NCBI RefSeq assembly: GCF_000764535.1
Contig: NZ_CP009571.1
Span: forward strand, 1,917,001-1,981,000
Origin: Sphingomonas taxi
GTDB lineage: Bacteria; Pseudomonadota; Alphaproteobacteria; Sphingomonadales; Sphingomonadaceae
DNA length: 64,000 bases
Direction: 5' to 3'
Below are positions 1 through 10,754 of this stretch, one piece after another. Numbering within the stretch: position 1 is the first letter of the stretch; each line of letters opens with the position of its first letter. The notes under the pieces were generated by a model. It did no database searches and was not told the DNA's origin. It saw nothing but the letters and a program-made list of their open reading frames with translations. The position numbers and the translations under genes are program-made.

Positions 1-290
1 TGCTGATACGCCTGCCCCAGCACCAGCCGATAATCCGCATTGCGCGGCGCCAGCGCCACCGCCGCTTCGGCGCGTTCGATCGCGCTGACGGGATCGCGTT
101 TGGCCAGCGCCCGCGCGGCGCCGTCGGCGTGCCGCTCCGCGGTCCGCGCGACGATCCGGTCGTTGCGATCGCTCGCCGCGGCGATCCGCCCGCTGCCGCC
201 GGTACATCCGACCACCGAGCCGCCGAGCACCAGCGCCGACAGGCCGAAGGTCAGGACCAGCCGCGGGGTGGAAGAGATCACGGCGCTCAT
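1..290 (-). CDS. TPR-like lipoprotein or secreted protein, 3' part missing
   Basis: The first 96 codons of a minus-strand gene are visible; the rest lies beyond the window edge. The N-terminus has a hydrophobic stretch (residues about 9-26) ending in VVGC, which could be a lipobox or signal-peptide end. From about residue 70 the pattern AIERAEAAVALAPRNADYRLVLGQAYQ is a typical tetratricopeptide helix pair, so a periplasmic or membrane-anchored TPR protein is likely. Its ATG overlaps the TGA of the upstream parA-like gene as ATGA, so the two are probably translationally coupled. The partner or cargo cannot be told from this fragment. Confidence 0.7.
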   Translation of the reverse strand, partial: MSAVISSTPRLVLTFGLSALVLGGSVVGCTGGSGRIAAASDRNDRIVARTAERHADGAARALAKRDPVSAIERAEAAVALAPRNADYRLVLGQAYQ

Positions 291-1006
291 GCTCCGACCA
301 CCCGGCGGCCGAAGCCGCCCGTCGCCGGGCGCGGCCCGAAGCCGCCGCCATGCACCGTCGGCACGCTGAACACGGTACGGCGGAAATTGGTCTCGAGCCG
401 CCCGGAAATGTAGCTCCACAGCTGCGCGATCTCGGCCGCCGACCGGCCGCCGGGATCGACCTCCATCACCGTACGGCCGTCGGTCATCGCCGTGGCGTAA
501 TCGAGGCGCTGGTGGACGATCACCGGCGCGACGCTGCCATGTTGCGCCAGCGCCACCGCGGCGTCGGCGTTGATCGGCGCGTCGGGCGTCGCGGCATTGA
601 GGACGAAGATCAGCGGCTTGCCCGCGCGCTGGCACAGGTCGACGGTCGCGCCCACCGCGCGCAGATCGTGCGGCGACGGCCGCGTCGGCACGACGACCAG
701 CTCGGCGACGGCGATGACGCTCTGGATCGCGAGCATGTTCGCCGGCGGCGTGTCGATCATCACCAGCTTGACCCCCTGCTGGCGCAGCATCTCAAGATCC
801 GCCTGGAGCCGCGCGACGACGGTCTGCGCGAAGGCGGGATAGGCCGTGGTACGATCGCCCCACCAGTCGGCCAGCGTACCGTGCGGATCGATGTCGATGA
901 GGACCACCGGGCCATGCCCGGCGAGCTGTGCCTGCACCGCGAGATGTCCGGACAATGTCGTCTTGCCCGAACCACCCTTTTGCGATGCCATCGCGAGAAC
1001 GCGCAT
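287..1006 (-). CDS. ParA-family P-loop ATPase
   Basis: 239 residues. The N-terminus carries a deviant Walker A motif, KGGSGKTT (residues about 10-17), followed by the ParA-type motif VLIDIDPHGTLADWW and a Walker B-like VMIDTPPA. These define ParA/MinD-type ATPases that dimerise on ATP and position DNA or protein cargo. No parB or parS-like site lies next to it. Its stop codon overlaps the start of a TPR protein, so it looks like an orphan ParA that positions a protein complex or works in an envelope process, not chromosome segregation. The last 35 or so residues are Gly/Arg-rich and low complexity. The family call is secure; the role is unknown. Confidence 0.88.
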   Translation of the reverse strand: MRVLAMASQKGGSGKTTLSGHLAVQAQLAGHGPVVLIDIDPHGTLADWWGDRTTAYPAFAQTVVARLQADLEMLRQQGVKLVMIDTPPANMLAIQSVIAVAELVVVPTRPSPHDLRAVGATVDLCQRAGKPLIFVLNAATPDAPINADAAVALAQHGSVAPVIVHQRLDYATAMTDGRTVMEVDPGGRSAAEIAQLWSYISGRLETNFRRTVFSVPTVHGGGFGPRPATGGFGRRVVGA

Positions 1007-1156
1007 AGGCCCCCTTCAAACTGTGCCGTCAAATCGTAAGCGAACCTGACAGGACAGCGCTAACAGGCGGTTAATGTAGCGCTTTGCGCGATGTGGCTTT
1101 GCCTGCGCGCGCGTCCGGGGCATGATGCGGCCGATATGGTGAAGAGGGTGACGAGG

Positions 1157-2155
1157 ATGCGGAGTACCGGTTGGATGGCGGTTGCGCTGGTGGCTTGCAT
1201 CGCCGTTGCCGCGCCGGCCGGGGCGCAGGCGGTCAAGGCGGGCGTCGACGCCTGGACCCGCGGTGACTTCGCCGGCGCGGTGGCGCAATGGCGCGGCCCG
1301 GCGGTCGCGGGCGACGCCGATGCGCAGTTCAACCTCGGCCAGGCATACAAGCTCGGCCGCGGCGTGCCGCTCGATCCGGCGCTGGCGGAAAGCTGGTTCC
1401 GCAAGGCGGCGCTGCAAGGCCATCCGCAGGCCGAGGACAATTACGGCTTCGCGCTGTTCCAGGCCGGTCGCAAGGCGGAGGCCGCGCCGTGGCTGGAGAA
1501 GTCGGTGCGGCGCGGCGAGCCGCGCGGCCAGCTGGTGCTCGGCACGATGCTGTTCAACGGCGACGGCGTGCCCCGCGACTATCCCCGCGCCTATGCGCTG
1601 ATGACGATGGCGTCACAGGCGGGGCTGAAGTCGGCTTCGGAGACGCTGGCGCAGATGGACCAATATATCACGCCCGCCGACCGTCAGCGCGGCACGGCGC
1701 TGGCGCAGCGCTACGCGACCGACCTGCGCGCCGGTCCGCCCGCCGCCGACCGCGGCGGCATGATGGCGGCAGAGGCGACCGCCCCGCGTCGCGGCACCGT
1801 TCCGATCGCCACCCCGTCGAAGGCACCGCCGCGCCAGAAACCGGCCCCCGCCGATCTGTCGCCCGACCGCCCGGTCGCCGATCGCATCGTGGCGCATGAG
1901 AAACGCCCCGCCCCGCCCCGCCCCGCGGCGGCGCCCGCCGGCGGCGCGTGGAAGATCCAGCTCGGTGCATTCAGCACGCAGGCGAACGCGCAGACGCAAT
2001 GGTCGCGGGTGCGCGGCAAGCTCGCCGGCGCGCAGCCGGTCTATGCCAAGGCCGGCAATGTGATCCGCCTGCAAACCAGCGGCTTCGCATCGAAGGCAGC
2101 GGCACAGAAAGCATGCGCGGCGACGGGCGTCGCCTGCGTAATCGTCGCCCCCTGA
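1157..2155 (+). CDS. SEL1-repeat / SPOR-domain secreted protein
   Basis: 332 residues from the ATG at 1157, preferred because AGAGGG ends 8 bases upstream and the protein then begins with a clean signal peptide (MRSTGWMAVALVACIAVAAPAGAQA). ATG 1136 in the same frame is an alternative. SEL1-type repeats follow (DADAQFNLGQAYKLGRGV, then PQAEDNYGFALFQAG and LVLGTMLFNGDGVPRDY), then a Pro/Ala-rich linker, and residues about 260-332 form a SPOR domain (WKIQLGAF at its start). SPOR domains bind denuded septal peptidoglycan, so a periplasmic role in cell division or wall remodelling is likely. It is divergent from the parA-like gene and convergent with serB. Confidence 0.85.
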   Translation: MRSTGWMAVALVACIAVAAPAGAQAVKAGVDAWTRGDFAGAVAQWRGPAVAGDADAQFNLGQAYKLGRGVPLDPALAESWFRKAALQGHPQAEDNYGFALFQAGRKAEAAPWLEKSVRRGEPRGQLVLGTMLFNGDGVPRDYPRAYALMTMASQAGLKSASETLAQMDQYITPADRQRGTALAQRYATDLRAGPPAADRGGMMAAEATAPRRGTVPIATPSKAPPRQKPAPADLSPDRPVADRIVAHEKRPAPPRPAAAPAGGAWKIQLGAFSTQANAQTQWSRVRGKLAGAQPVYAKAGNVIRLQTSGFASKAAAQKACAATGVACVIVAP

Positions 2156-2184
2156 CCCGCCTGCATCCCGCGCGATGCGGCGGG
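2156..2184. terminator. Hairpin between convergent genes
   Basis: CCCGCCTGCATC (2156-2167) pairs with GATGCGGCGGG (2174-2184) with one bulge and a 6-base loop. It fills the 31-base gap between the stops of the SPOR gene and serB and could serve both directions. There is no U tract, so termination is inferred from position and stem strength only. Confidence 0.45.
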
Positions 2185-2186
2185 CG

Positions 2187-3065
2187 CTATCCCTCGACCC
2201 AGTCGGCGCGCGCATACCCCTGCGCATAAAGCAATGCCGACAGGTCGCCGTGATCGACGCGCGCGCTGGCTGCCGCGGCGACGATCGGCTTGGCGTGATA
2301 GGCGACCCCGAGCCCCGCCCGCTTGATCATCGCAAGGTCGTTGGCGCCGTCGCCCACCGCGAGCGACAGCGCGGGATCGATGCCGCGCTCGGCAATCCAG
2401 GCGAGCAGCGTGTCCTCCTTGGTCGCCGATCCGACGATCGGTTTGGCGACCATGCCGGTCAGCCGGCCGCCCTCGATCAGCAGCACGTTGGCGATCGCGC
2501 GATCGAAGCCGATTTCGGCGGCGACGGGGTCGGCGAAGCGGGTGAAGCCGCCCGACACCAGCACCGCCACCGCGCCGTTCGCCCGCATCGTCCGCACCAG
2601 CGCCTTCGCGCCCGGCATGATCCGCACCCGCTCGGCGAGACATTGCGCGATGACCGCCTCGTCCAGTCCCGCGAGCAGCGCGACGCGCGCGTCGAGCGCC
2701 CCCTCGAAATCCAGTTCGCCGCGCATCGCCGCCTCGGTCACCGCGGCGACGTCCGCCTTGATGCCGGCATAATCCGCGAGCTCGTCGATGCACTCGACGG
2801 TGATCATCGTCGAATCCATGTCGGCGACGATCAGCGCCTTGCGCCGCGTCGCGGTCGGCTGGACGATGACGTCGGTGCGGGGCAAGGCGCCCTCCAGCGC
2901 CGTGCGCGCGGCCGCCGGATCGGCCGAGAAGACCACGTCCGCCGCCACGCCTTCGTCCAGCCATGCGACGTCGCCGGGGGCGCAACCGGCCGCGGCGAGG
3001 CGGTCCATCGCCGCCGACAGGTCGCCTGACCCGAGCGTTTCGCCTATGAGCGTCGCGGTGAACAT
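2187..3065 (-). CDS. serB: Phosphoserine phosphatase SerB
   Basis: 292 residues from the ATG at 3065. The HAD motif I is VADMDSTMI (both catalytic Asp present), motif II LVSGGF, and motif [28 protein letters not shown]. The first 80 or so residues form the small N-terminal domain seen in longer SerB proteins. It hydrolyses 3-phosphoserine to serine, the last step of serine synthesis. A longer reading into the miaA gene is possible, but those residues are the complement of the miaA P-loop coding region. The start overlaps the divergent miaA start by 20 bases. Confidence 0.95.
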   Translation of the reverse strand: MFTATLIGETLGSGDLSAAMDRLAAAGCAPGDVAWLDEGVAADVVFSADPAAARTALEGALPRTDVIVQPTATRRKALIVADMDSTMITVECIDELADYAGIKADVAAVTEAAMRGELDFEGALDARVALLAGLDEAVIAQCLAERVRIMPGAKALVRTMRANGAVAVLVSGGFTRFADPVAAEIGFDRAIANVLLIEGGRLTGMVAKPIVGSATKEDTLLAWIAERGIDPALSLAVGDGANDLAMIKRAGLGVAYHAKPIVAAAASARVDHGDLSALLYAQGYARADWVEG

Positions 3066-3999
3066 CGCAGCCTCCAACCCCAAACCAAGGGTCGCGCTCA
3101 TCGCAGGGCCGACCGCCAGCGGCAAGTCCGCCGCCGCGATCGCGCTCGCGCAGTCGCACGACGGCGTCGTCATCAACGCCGATGCGAGCCAGGTCTATGC
3201 CGATCTCGCCGTCCTGACCGCACGCCCGAGCGCCGAAGAGGCCGCCGCGGTGCCGCACCGCCTGTTCGGCCATATCGACGCCGCCGACGCCGGCTATTCC
3301 GCGGCACGCTGGGCCGCCGAGGCGCGGAGGGAGATCGCCGCGGCGCATGGCGCGGGCAGATTGCCGATCCTCGTCGGCGGCACGGGCCTGTATCTGCGCA
3401 CCTTGCTCGACGGCATCGCGCCGGTGCCGGAGATCGATCCCGCGATCCGCGCCGCCGTGCGCGCGCTGCCGGTCGCCGACGCGCATCGGCTGCTGACGAT
3501 AGAGGATGCCGAGGCCGCCGCGCGCCTCGCCCCTGCCGATACGACGCGGGTCGCGCGCGCGCTCGAAGTGGTCCGGTCCACCGGCCGGCCGCTCGCTGCG
3601 TGGCAGCGGGAGTGCGTCGGCGGGATCGGCGATGCGATCGACCTCGCCGCGGCCATTCTGCTGCCCGATCGCGAGACGCTGTTCGCCCGGATCGACGCGC
3701 GTTGCGTCGCGATGTTCGATCAGGGCGCCATCGACGAGGTCGCCGCGCTGCTTGCCCGCGCGGATCTGCCCGACGATGCGCCGATTTGCCGTGCGATCGG
3801 GGTGCCGCCGATATCGGCGCTGCTGGCGGGAACCGCCGACCGCGATACGGCGCTTGCCCGCTTACAGCTCGACACCCGGCGCTATGCCAAGCGGCAATAT
3901 ACCTGGTTCCGTAATCAACCGCCGGACAAGTGGTTACGCGAGACACTTTCTAACGGTTTGATTGATTCGCTAGCAAGTTTGTTGCGCAAAGAGGGTTGA
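3046..3999 (+). CDS. miaA: tRNA dimethylallyltransferase MiaA
   Basis: 317 residues from ATG 3046 (GTG 3058 is an alternative). The P-loop GPTASGKS lies near residue 19, followed by [12 protein letters not shown] and the strongly conserved [13 protein letters not shown], and near the C-terminus [14 protein letters not shown], all diagnostic of MiaA. It transfers dimethylallyl to A37 of tRNAs reading UNN codons. Its start overlaps the divergent serB start, so both genes share a very compact promoter region. It is followed 66 bases later by ilvB. Confidence 0.96.
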   Translation: MSVAVNIAASNPKPRVALIAGPTASGKSAAAIALAQSHDGVVINADASQVYADLAVLTARPSAEEAAAVPHRLFGHIDAADAGYSAARWAAEARREIAAAHGAGRLPILVGGTGLYLRTLLDGIAPVPEIDPAIRAAVRALPVADAHRLLTIEDAEAAARLAPADTTRVARALEVVRSTGRPLAAWQRECVGGIGDAIDLAAAILLPDRETLFARIDARCVAMFDQGAIDEVAALLARADLPDDAPICRAIGVPPISALLAGTADRDTALARLQLDTRRYAKRQYTWFRNQPPDKWLRETLSNGLIDSLASLLRKEG

Positions 4000-4065
4000 C
4001 CCCATCCTGCAGCACCGCTAACCGCACCGCAACATTTTCCGTATACCAACATTTGGAGACAGACC

Positions 4066-5823
4066 GTGGGCGAAAAGAGCGGAGCAGACATCCTGGTCGA
4101 GGCGCTGTGCGATCTCGGCGTGGAGGTCGTGTTCGGCTACCCCGGTGGGGCGGTCTTGCCGATCTATGACGCGATGTTCCGCGCCAATGCGAACGGCGCG
4201 CGGCTCAAGCACATCCTCGTCCGCCACGAGCAGGCGGCGACGCATGCCGCGGAGGGTTATGCGCGCTCGACGGGCAAGCCCGGCGTCGTGCTCGTCACCT
4301 CGGGGCCGGGCGCGACCAATGCGGTCACCGGCATCACCGACGCGTTGCTCGACTCGATCCCGATGGTCGTCATCACCGGGCAGGTGCCGACCGCGCTGAT
4401 CGGCACCGACGCCTTTCAGGAGGCGGACACGGTCGGCATCACGCGCCACTGTTCCAAGCACAATTATCTGGTGAAGGACCCGGCGACGCTCGGCGCGACG
4501 ATCCACGAGGCGTTCCATATCGCGACCTCGGGCCGCCCCGGCCCGGTCGTCGTCGACATTCCCAAGGACGTCCAGGTCGCGACTGCGCGCTACAGCAAGC
4601 CCGGCCCGATCCAGCACAAGACCTATCGCCCGCAGGTGAAGGCATCGCAGCCGCAGATCGAGCAGCTCGTCGACATGCTGGCCGCGGCAGAGCGGCCGAT
4701 CCTCTACACCGGCGGCGGGATCATCAATTCGGGTCCGGCGGCGTCGCAATTGCTGCGCGAGCTGGCGCGGATCACCGGTGCGCCGGTGACCTCGACGTTG
4801 ATGGGCCTCGGCTGCTTCCCCGCCTCGTCCGACCAGTTCCTCGGCATGCTCGGCATGCACGGGACCTATGAGGCGAACATGGCGATGAACCAGGCCGACC
4901 TGATCGTCGCGATCGGCAGCCGCTTCGACGATCGCGTCACCGGCCGGCTCGACGCGTTCAGCCCGAACAGCCGCAAGGTCCATATCGATATCGACCGGTC
5001 GAGCGTGAACAAGAACGTTCGCGTCGATCTCGCGATCATCGCCGATGCCGGCCATGCGATGGAGGACATGGTCCGCATCTGGAAGGCGCGCCAGCATCCC
5101 AAGCCGGACACGCGCGAATGGTGGAACCGGATCGCCGGCTGGCGTGCGGTGAAGAGCCTGAGCTTCCCCGAAACGGGCGAGGCGATCATGCCTCAGCGCG
5201 CCGTCCGCGCCTTGTGGGAGGCGACGCATCGCCGCGACCCGATCATCACCACCGAGGTCGGCCAGCACCAGATGTGGGCCGCGCAGCATTTCGGCTTCGA
5301 AAAGCCCAACAAATGGCTGACCAGCGGCGGTCTCGGGACGATGGGCTACGGCCTGCCCGCGGCGATCGGCGCGCAGCTCGGCAATCCCAATGCGCTGGTC
5401 ATCGACATCGCCGGCGAAGCCTCGATCCAGATGAACATCCAGGAGCTCGCCACCGCCTCGCAATACCGGCTTCCGGTCAAGATCTTCATCCTCAACAACG
5501 AATATATGGGGATGGTGCGTCAGTGGCAGGAGCTGACCTACGAGAGCCGTTATGCCGAAAGCTATTCGGATTCGCTGCCCGATTTCGTCAGGCTCGGCGA
5601 GGCCTATGGCTGGAAGGGCATCCGCATCGAGACGATGGGCGAACTGGACGACGGCATCCAGGCGATGCTCGACCATGACGGGCCGGTGATCGTCGACTGC
5701 CGCGTCGCCAAGCTGGCGAACTGCTTTCCGATGATCCCGTCGGGTGCCGCGCATACCGACATGATCCTGCAGGCCAACGAGGTCTCCGGCACCATGGACG
5801 ACGAGGCCAAGGCGCTGGTCTGA
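4066..5823 (+). CDS. ilvB: Acetolactate synthase large subunit
   Basis: 585 residues, GTG start at 4066 with GGAG 7 bases upstream (4055-4058). The ThDP-dependent fold is clear: the N-terminal FGYPGGAVLPIYD and VRHEQAATHAAEGYAR (catalytic Glu), the central FAD-binding domain, and the C-terminal Mg/ThDP motif followed by FILNNEYMGMVRQWQEL. It condenses pyruvate with pyruvate or 2-ketobutyrate, the first step of Val/Leu/Ile synthesis. The metal-binding motif reads AGEAS (Glu451) where the textbook motif has GDG; the spacing to Asn477-Asn478 is as expected. ilvN and ilvC follow in the same direction. Confidence 0.97.
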   Translation: MGEKSGADILVEALCDLGVEVVFGYPGGAVLPIYDAMFRANANGARLKHILVRHEQAATHAAEGYARSTGKPGVVLVTSGPGATNAVTGITDALLDSIPMVVITGQVPTALIGTDAFQEADTVGITRHCSKHNYLVKDPATLGATIHEAFHIATSGRPGPVVVDIPKDVQVATARYSKPGPIQHKTYRPQVKASQPQIEQLVDMLAAAERPILYTGGGIINSGPAASQLLRELARITGAPVTSTLMGLGCFPASSDQFLGMLGMHGTYEANMAMNQADLIVAIGSRFDDRVTGRLDAFSPNSRKVHIDIDRSSVNKNVRVDLAIIADAGHAMEDMVRIWKARQHPKPDTREWWNRIAGWRAVKSLSFPETGEAIMPQRAVRALWEATHRRDPIITTEVGQHQMWAAQHFGFEKPNKWLTSGGLGTMGYGLPAAIGAQLGNPNALVIDIAGEASIQMNIQELATASQYRLPVKIFILNNEYMGMVRQWQELTYESRYAESYSDSLPDFVRLGEAYGWKGIRIETMGELDDGIQAMLDHDGPVIVDCRVAKLANCFPMIPSGAAHTDMILQANEVSGTMDDEAKALV

Positions 5824-5835
5824 CCCGACCAGACC

Positions 5836-7503
<1,668 letters not shown>

Positions 7504-7511
7504 CCCATGAT

Positions 7512-7615
7512 CGTCATCCCGGCGAAAGCCGGGACCCATGGTTACGGCGCGGTCGAGGTTTCGCACAACCCCGACACCATCGTGACCATGGGTCCCGGCC
7601 TTCGCCGGGGTGACG
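7512..7615. repeat. REP-like inverted pair downstream of ilvC
   Basis: Arms of 31 bases at 7512-7542 (CGTCATCCCGGCGAAAGCC, then GGGACCCATGGT) and 7585-7615 (the complement, with CTTCGCCGG in place of the GAAAGCC side). Each arm is itself a hairpin with a GCGAAAGC-type tip. This is the best-preserved member of the GTCATCCCGGCGAAAGCCGG element family in the window and may act as an ilvC mRNA end or stabiliser. Confidence 0.75.
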
Positions 7616-7720
7616 AAAGTTTGCGTCGATCAGATCACCAACGATCCGTTTCGGCTTTGCCTCTTCCGATTGTCACAAACCCATGGTTTAACCTCCGAAA
7701 CAACCTTCGGAGCTTCCCCC

Positions 7721-8338
7721 ATGCGTCTCATCCTCGCCGCCGTGCTCGCAACGGCCGCCGTCCCCGCCGTCGCCCAGATCATCCCGACCGCGCCGGGCCA
7801 GCCCGGCCAGCCGAGCGCGAAGGTCCCCGCCGGTACCTATCAGGTCGATCCCGACCACACGCAGGTGTCGTGGGAGGTCAACCATATGGGCTTCTCGATG
7901 CTGCAGGGCATGTTCGGCGCCTCGACCGGTTCGATCACGATCGATCCCGCCAAGCCCGCCGCCGCCAAGGTCGACGTGACCTTCCAGATCGCCGAGCTCG
8001 CCGTTACCGCAGCGCCCTTCGCCAAGCACCTCCAGTCGCCCGACTTCTTCGACGCCGCCAAATATCCGACCGCGCGCTTCGTCTCGACCGGCGTGACGCC
8101 GCGTGGTGGCAACAAGGCGACGATCACCGGCAATCTGACGATCAAGGACCAGACCAAGCCGGTGACGATCGACGCGACCTTCGTCGGCGCGGGCGCCAAC
8201 CCGATGAGCAAGAAGCTCAACTTCGGCTTCAACGGCACCGCGACGATCAAGCGCAGCGACTTCGGCGTCGGCGCCTATGCCCCGGTCGTGTCGGACGAGG
8301 TCAAGCTCCACATCCACGCCGCCTTCGCCGCGCAATAA
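7721..8338 (+). CDS. YceI-family periplasmic lipid-binding protein
   Basis: 205 residues from ATG 7721, with a signal peptide (MRLILAAVLATAAVPAVAQ). The mature part starts at about residue 37 with GTYQVDPDHTQVSWEVNHMGFS and continues with FDAAKYPTARFVSTGV, GNLTIKDQTKPVTIDATFVG and SDFGVGAYAPVVSDEVKLHI, the standard YceI lipocalin-like sequence pattern. YceI proteins bind isoprenoid or fatty chains in the periplasm; the exact ligand is unknown. The gene ends 4 bases before the convergent BLUF gene. Confidence 0.93.
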   Translation: MRLILAAVLATAAVPAVAQIIPTAPGQPGQPSAKVPAGTYQVDPDHTQVSWEVNHMGFSMLQGMFGASTGSITIDPAKPAAAKVDVTFQIAELAVTAAPFAKHLQSPDFFDAAKYPTARFVSTGVTPRGGNKATITGNLTIKDQTKPVTIDATFVGAGANPMSKKLNFGFNGTATIKRSDFGVGAYAPVVSDEVKLHIHAAFAAQ

Positions 8339-8342
8339 CCGG

Positions 8343-8738
8343 TCAGGCCGCGCGCCGCACCTTGGCGAACCCCGCGAACGTCGCCCGCACCGCCGGGTCG
8401 GCGTTCGCGGTGAGCCTGCCGATCCGCTCCAGCGGATCGCCGCCGTCCTCGCCCGGCGCCTGATAGGCCATCGCCCATTCGCCGAACTCGCGCTGCTCGA
8501 TGCTGCGGTTCGACAGCACCACCAGCGCGTGATGCCGGCCGTCCGCCTGGATACGCGCGAACGTGGCGTCGACCGTGGCGTCGTCGCCTTCCAGCGCCTG
8601 AAGGAAGCGCTTGCCGTCGAAGAATAGCAGGCCCGTCACCCGCGCCCGCGCATTGTTGCGCCGCGACTGGGCGAGGATCACCGCCGGATCGACCTCCGCC
8701 GGTTTCCGCACGCTGCTGATATAGACGAGCTGACGCAT
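8343..8738 (-). CDS. BLUF-domain blue-light sensor
   Basis: 131 residues from the ATG at 8738. The single domain has the key BLUF residues: Tyr6 (QLVYISS), Asn29 (SRRNN) and Gln47 (FLQALEG), plus the RH and F.EWAMAY region further on. FAD binds non-covalently, and light alters the Tyr-Gln hydrogen bonds. There is no fused output domain, so it must signal through a separate partner. An in-frame extension to 8852 exists but lacks family similarity. The gene is upstream of and divergent from the leuA leader. Confidence 0.92.
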   Translation of the reverse strand: MRQLVYISSVRKPAEVDPAVILAQSRRNNARARVTGLLFFDGKRFLQALEGDDATVDATFARIQADGRHHALVVLSNRSIEQREFGEWAMAYQAPGEDGGDPLERIGRLTANADPAVRATFAGFAKVRRAA

Positions 8739-8821
8739 TCCAAGCCCTTCAAAACATATGTTAATGTGAGACTTTTCCGCCTCTCTGCCGGCTAGACCGG
8801 TGAGGCTTAACGGAGCGTCAA

Positions 8822-8834
8822 CGCCAATTTGGCG
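8822..8834. promoter_or_regulatory. Perfect palindrome upstream of the leuA leader
   Basis: CGCCAA-T-TTGGCG is a 13-base perfect palindrome, 35 bases before the leader-peptide ATG and 83 bases before the BLUF gene start. It may be an operator in this divergent promoter region. No regulator can be assigned. Confidence 0.3.
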
Positions 8835-8869
8835 CCGCTCGGCGGTGGACAAGTCCTGCCGCCTCGGCC

Positions 8870-8926
8870 ATGACCCGCATCGACATGGACCGCACGACCC
8901 TTCTTCTGCGACTTATCCGCCCTTAG
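8870..8926 (+). CDS. Putative leucine leader peptide (leuL-like)
   Basis: An 18-codon frame encodes [18 protein letters not shown] and then TAG, 107 bases before leuA. Four of its codons are leucine, three of them CTT (8900, 8903, 8912), a codon avoided in the surrounding GC-rich genes. A run of rare codons for the pathway's own end product is the hallmark of attenuation leaders. The stop lies inside the left arm of a long hairpin. No strong ribosome-binding site is visible, which is the weak point of the call. Confidence 0.6.
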   Translation: MTRIDMDRTTLLLRLIRP

Positions 8927-8966
8927 GGCGGCGGTTGCTCGTGCACGCCTCCCTAAGGGCCGGATA
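8914..8966 (+). promoter_or_regulatory. Putative leuA attenuator structure
   Basis: Bases 8914-8928 (TATCCGCCCTTAGGG) pair with 8951-8966 (CCCTAAGGGCCGGATA) as a 15-bp stem with one bulge. Alternatively 8917-8931 folds on itself as CCGCCC-TTA-GGGCGG. The two folds exclude each other, and the left arm begins at the last leucine codon of the leader, where a stalled ribosome would cover it. No U tract follows, so control could be by Rho or at translation. Confidence 0.55.
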
Positions 8967-9032
8967 ACGCTTCAGCGCCACCCAGCCGCGTCCGACGATC
9001 AGCGTCCGCGGCGCCACAGACGGGACCGATAC

Positions 9033-10688
9033 ATGCTCCGCGATCCTTCGACCAAATACCGCCCCTTCCCGACCATCGACCTGCCCGACCGGCAATGGCC
9101 GTCGCGCGTCATCACCCAGGCGCCGCGCTGGCTGTCGACCGACCTGCGCGACGGCAATCAGGCGCTGATCGACCCGATGGACGCCGAGAAGAAGACGCGG
9201 TTGTTCGACCTGCTCGTCAAGGTCGGTTTGAAGGAGATCGAGGTCGGCTTTCCATCGGCCGGGGCGACCGAATTCGATTTCATCAGCGGGCTGGTGAAGA
9301 CGGGGCGCATCCCCGACGACGTGTTCGTCCAGGTGCTCACCCAATCGCGCCGCGACCTGATCGAGACGAGTTTCGCCAGCCTCGACGGCGCGAAACAGGC
9401 GATCGTCCACCTCTACAATGCGGTGTCGCCGGCGTGGCGCAAGATCGTGTTCGGCATGACGCGCGACGAGGTGAAGCGGATCGCGATCGAGGGCGTCAAG
9501 GTGCTGCGCGACGAGGCGGCCAAGCATCCCGATACCGACTGGCGGTTCGAATACAGCCCCGAGACTTTCTCGACCGCCGAGCTCGATTTCTCGCTCGAGG
9601 TGTGCGCGGCGGTGATGGACGTGCTCCAGCCGACCGCCGACAAGCCGATCATCTTCAACCTGCCCGCGACGGTCGAGTGCGCGACGCCCAACGTCTATGC
9701 CGACCAGATCGAATGGTTCGGCCGCAACATCCCCAATCGCGACGCCGTGGTGATCTCGCTCCACACCCACAACGATCGCGGCACCGGCGTCGCCGCGGCG
9801 GAGCTGGGGCTGATGGCGGGCGCCGATCGCGTCGAAGGCTGCCTGCTCGGCAATGGCGAGCGGACCGGCAATTGCGACCTCGTGACCGTCGCGCTCAACA
9901 TGTACACGCAGGGCGTGTCGCCGGGCCTCGACCTCTCGGACATCGACGGCATCGTCAACACGATCAATTATTGCACCAATATCCCGGTGCATCCGCGCAC
10001 GCCCTATGCCGGCGATCTGGTGTTCACCGCTTTCTCGGGCAGCCATCAGGACGCGATCAAGAAGGGCTTCGCGGCGCAATCGGCGCGCAACGACGAATTG
10101 TGGGAAGTCCCCTATCTGCCGATCGATCCGGCCGACCTCGGCCGCAGCTACGAGGCGGTGATCCGCGTCAATTCGCAGTCGGGCAAGGGCGGCGTCGCCT
10201 GGGTGATCGAGCAGGACAAGGGGCTGAAGCTGCCCAAGCGCCTGCAGGCGGATTTCAGCCGTCACGTCCAGGCGCTCGCCGACGAGACGAGCCGCGAACT
10301 CGGTGCCGCCGACATCTGGGGCCGGTTCGAGGCGACCTATCTGCCGCGCGACGGTGACCGGTTCGTGTTGCGCGATTACGAGGAAAGCGGCAGCGCGGGC
10401 GACCGGCTGTTCGTCGGTCGCGTCGCGGTCGACGGCGAGGAACGGTCGATTTCGGGCCGCGGCAACGGGCTGATCTCGGGGGTGATCGCCGCGCTCGGCG
10501 AGACGGGGCCGGACCTCGACGTGGTCGATTACAGCGAACATGCGATCGGCCATGGCGCCGATGCGCAGGCCGCCGCCTATGTCGAATGCCGCACTGCGGA
10601 CGGGCGCACCGTGTTTGGCGTCGGCATGGACACCGACATCGCGACAGCGAGCGTGCGTGCGGTGCTGAGCGCCGCCAACCGGGCCTGA
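9033..10688 (+). CDS. leuA: 2-isopropylmalate synthase
   Basis: 551 residues from ATG 9033. It belongs to the longer LeuA group ([21 protein letters not shown] start, here [17 protein letters not shown]). The metal-binding Asp follows STDLR, the His pair is in [11 protein letters not shown], and a C-terminal LeuA dimer/regulatory domain extends from about residue 430 and ends in [11 protein letters not shown]. It condenses acetyl-CoA with 2-ketoisovalerate, the committed leucine step, and is normally leucine-inhibited. The leader peptide and hairpin upstream suggest leucine-dependent control. Confidence 0.97.
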   Translation: MLRDPSTKYRPFPTIDLPDRQWPSRVITQAPRWLSTDLRDGNQALIDPMDAEKKTRLFDLLVKVGLKEIEVGFPSAGATEFDFISGLVKTGRIPDDVFVQVLTQSRRDLIETSFASLDGAKQAIVHLYNAVSPAWRKIVFGMTRDEVKRIAIEGVKVLRDEAAKHPDTDWRFEYSPETFSTAELDFSLEVCAAVMDVLQPTADKPIIFNLPATVECATPNVYADQIEWFGRNIPNRDAVVISLHTHNDRGTGVAAAELGLMAGADRVEGCLLGNGERTGNCDLVTVALNMYTQGVSPGLDLSDIDGIVNTINYCTNIPVHPRTPYAGDLVFTAFSGSHQDAIKKGFAAQSARNDELWEVPYLPIDPADLGRSYEAVIRVNSQSGKGGVAWVIEQDKGLKLPKRLQADFSRHVQALADETSRELGAADIWGRFEATYLPRDGDRFVLRDYEESGSAGDRLFVGRVAVDGEERSISGRGNGLISGVIAALGETGPDLDVVDYSEHAIGHGADAQAAAYVECRTADGRTVFGVGMDTDIATASVRAVLSAANRA

Positions 10689-10696
10689 TCGCGACC

Positions 10697-10723
10697 CCGC
10701 CCGCGTGGAGCCAGCGCGGGCGG
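10697..10723 (+). terminator. leuA 3' hairpin
   Basis: CCGCCCGCG (10697-10705) and CGCGGGCGG (10715-10723) form a perfect 9-bp stem with a 9-base loop, starting 8 bases after the leuA stop. It has no U tract, as is common for GC-rich genomes. Confidence 0.55.
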
Positions 10724-10754
10724 TGTTGGACGACATGGACAAGATGGACACCTT

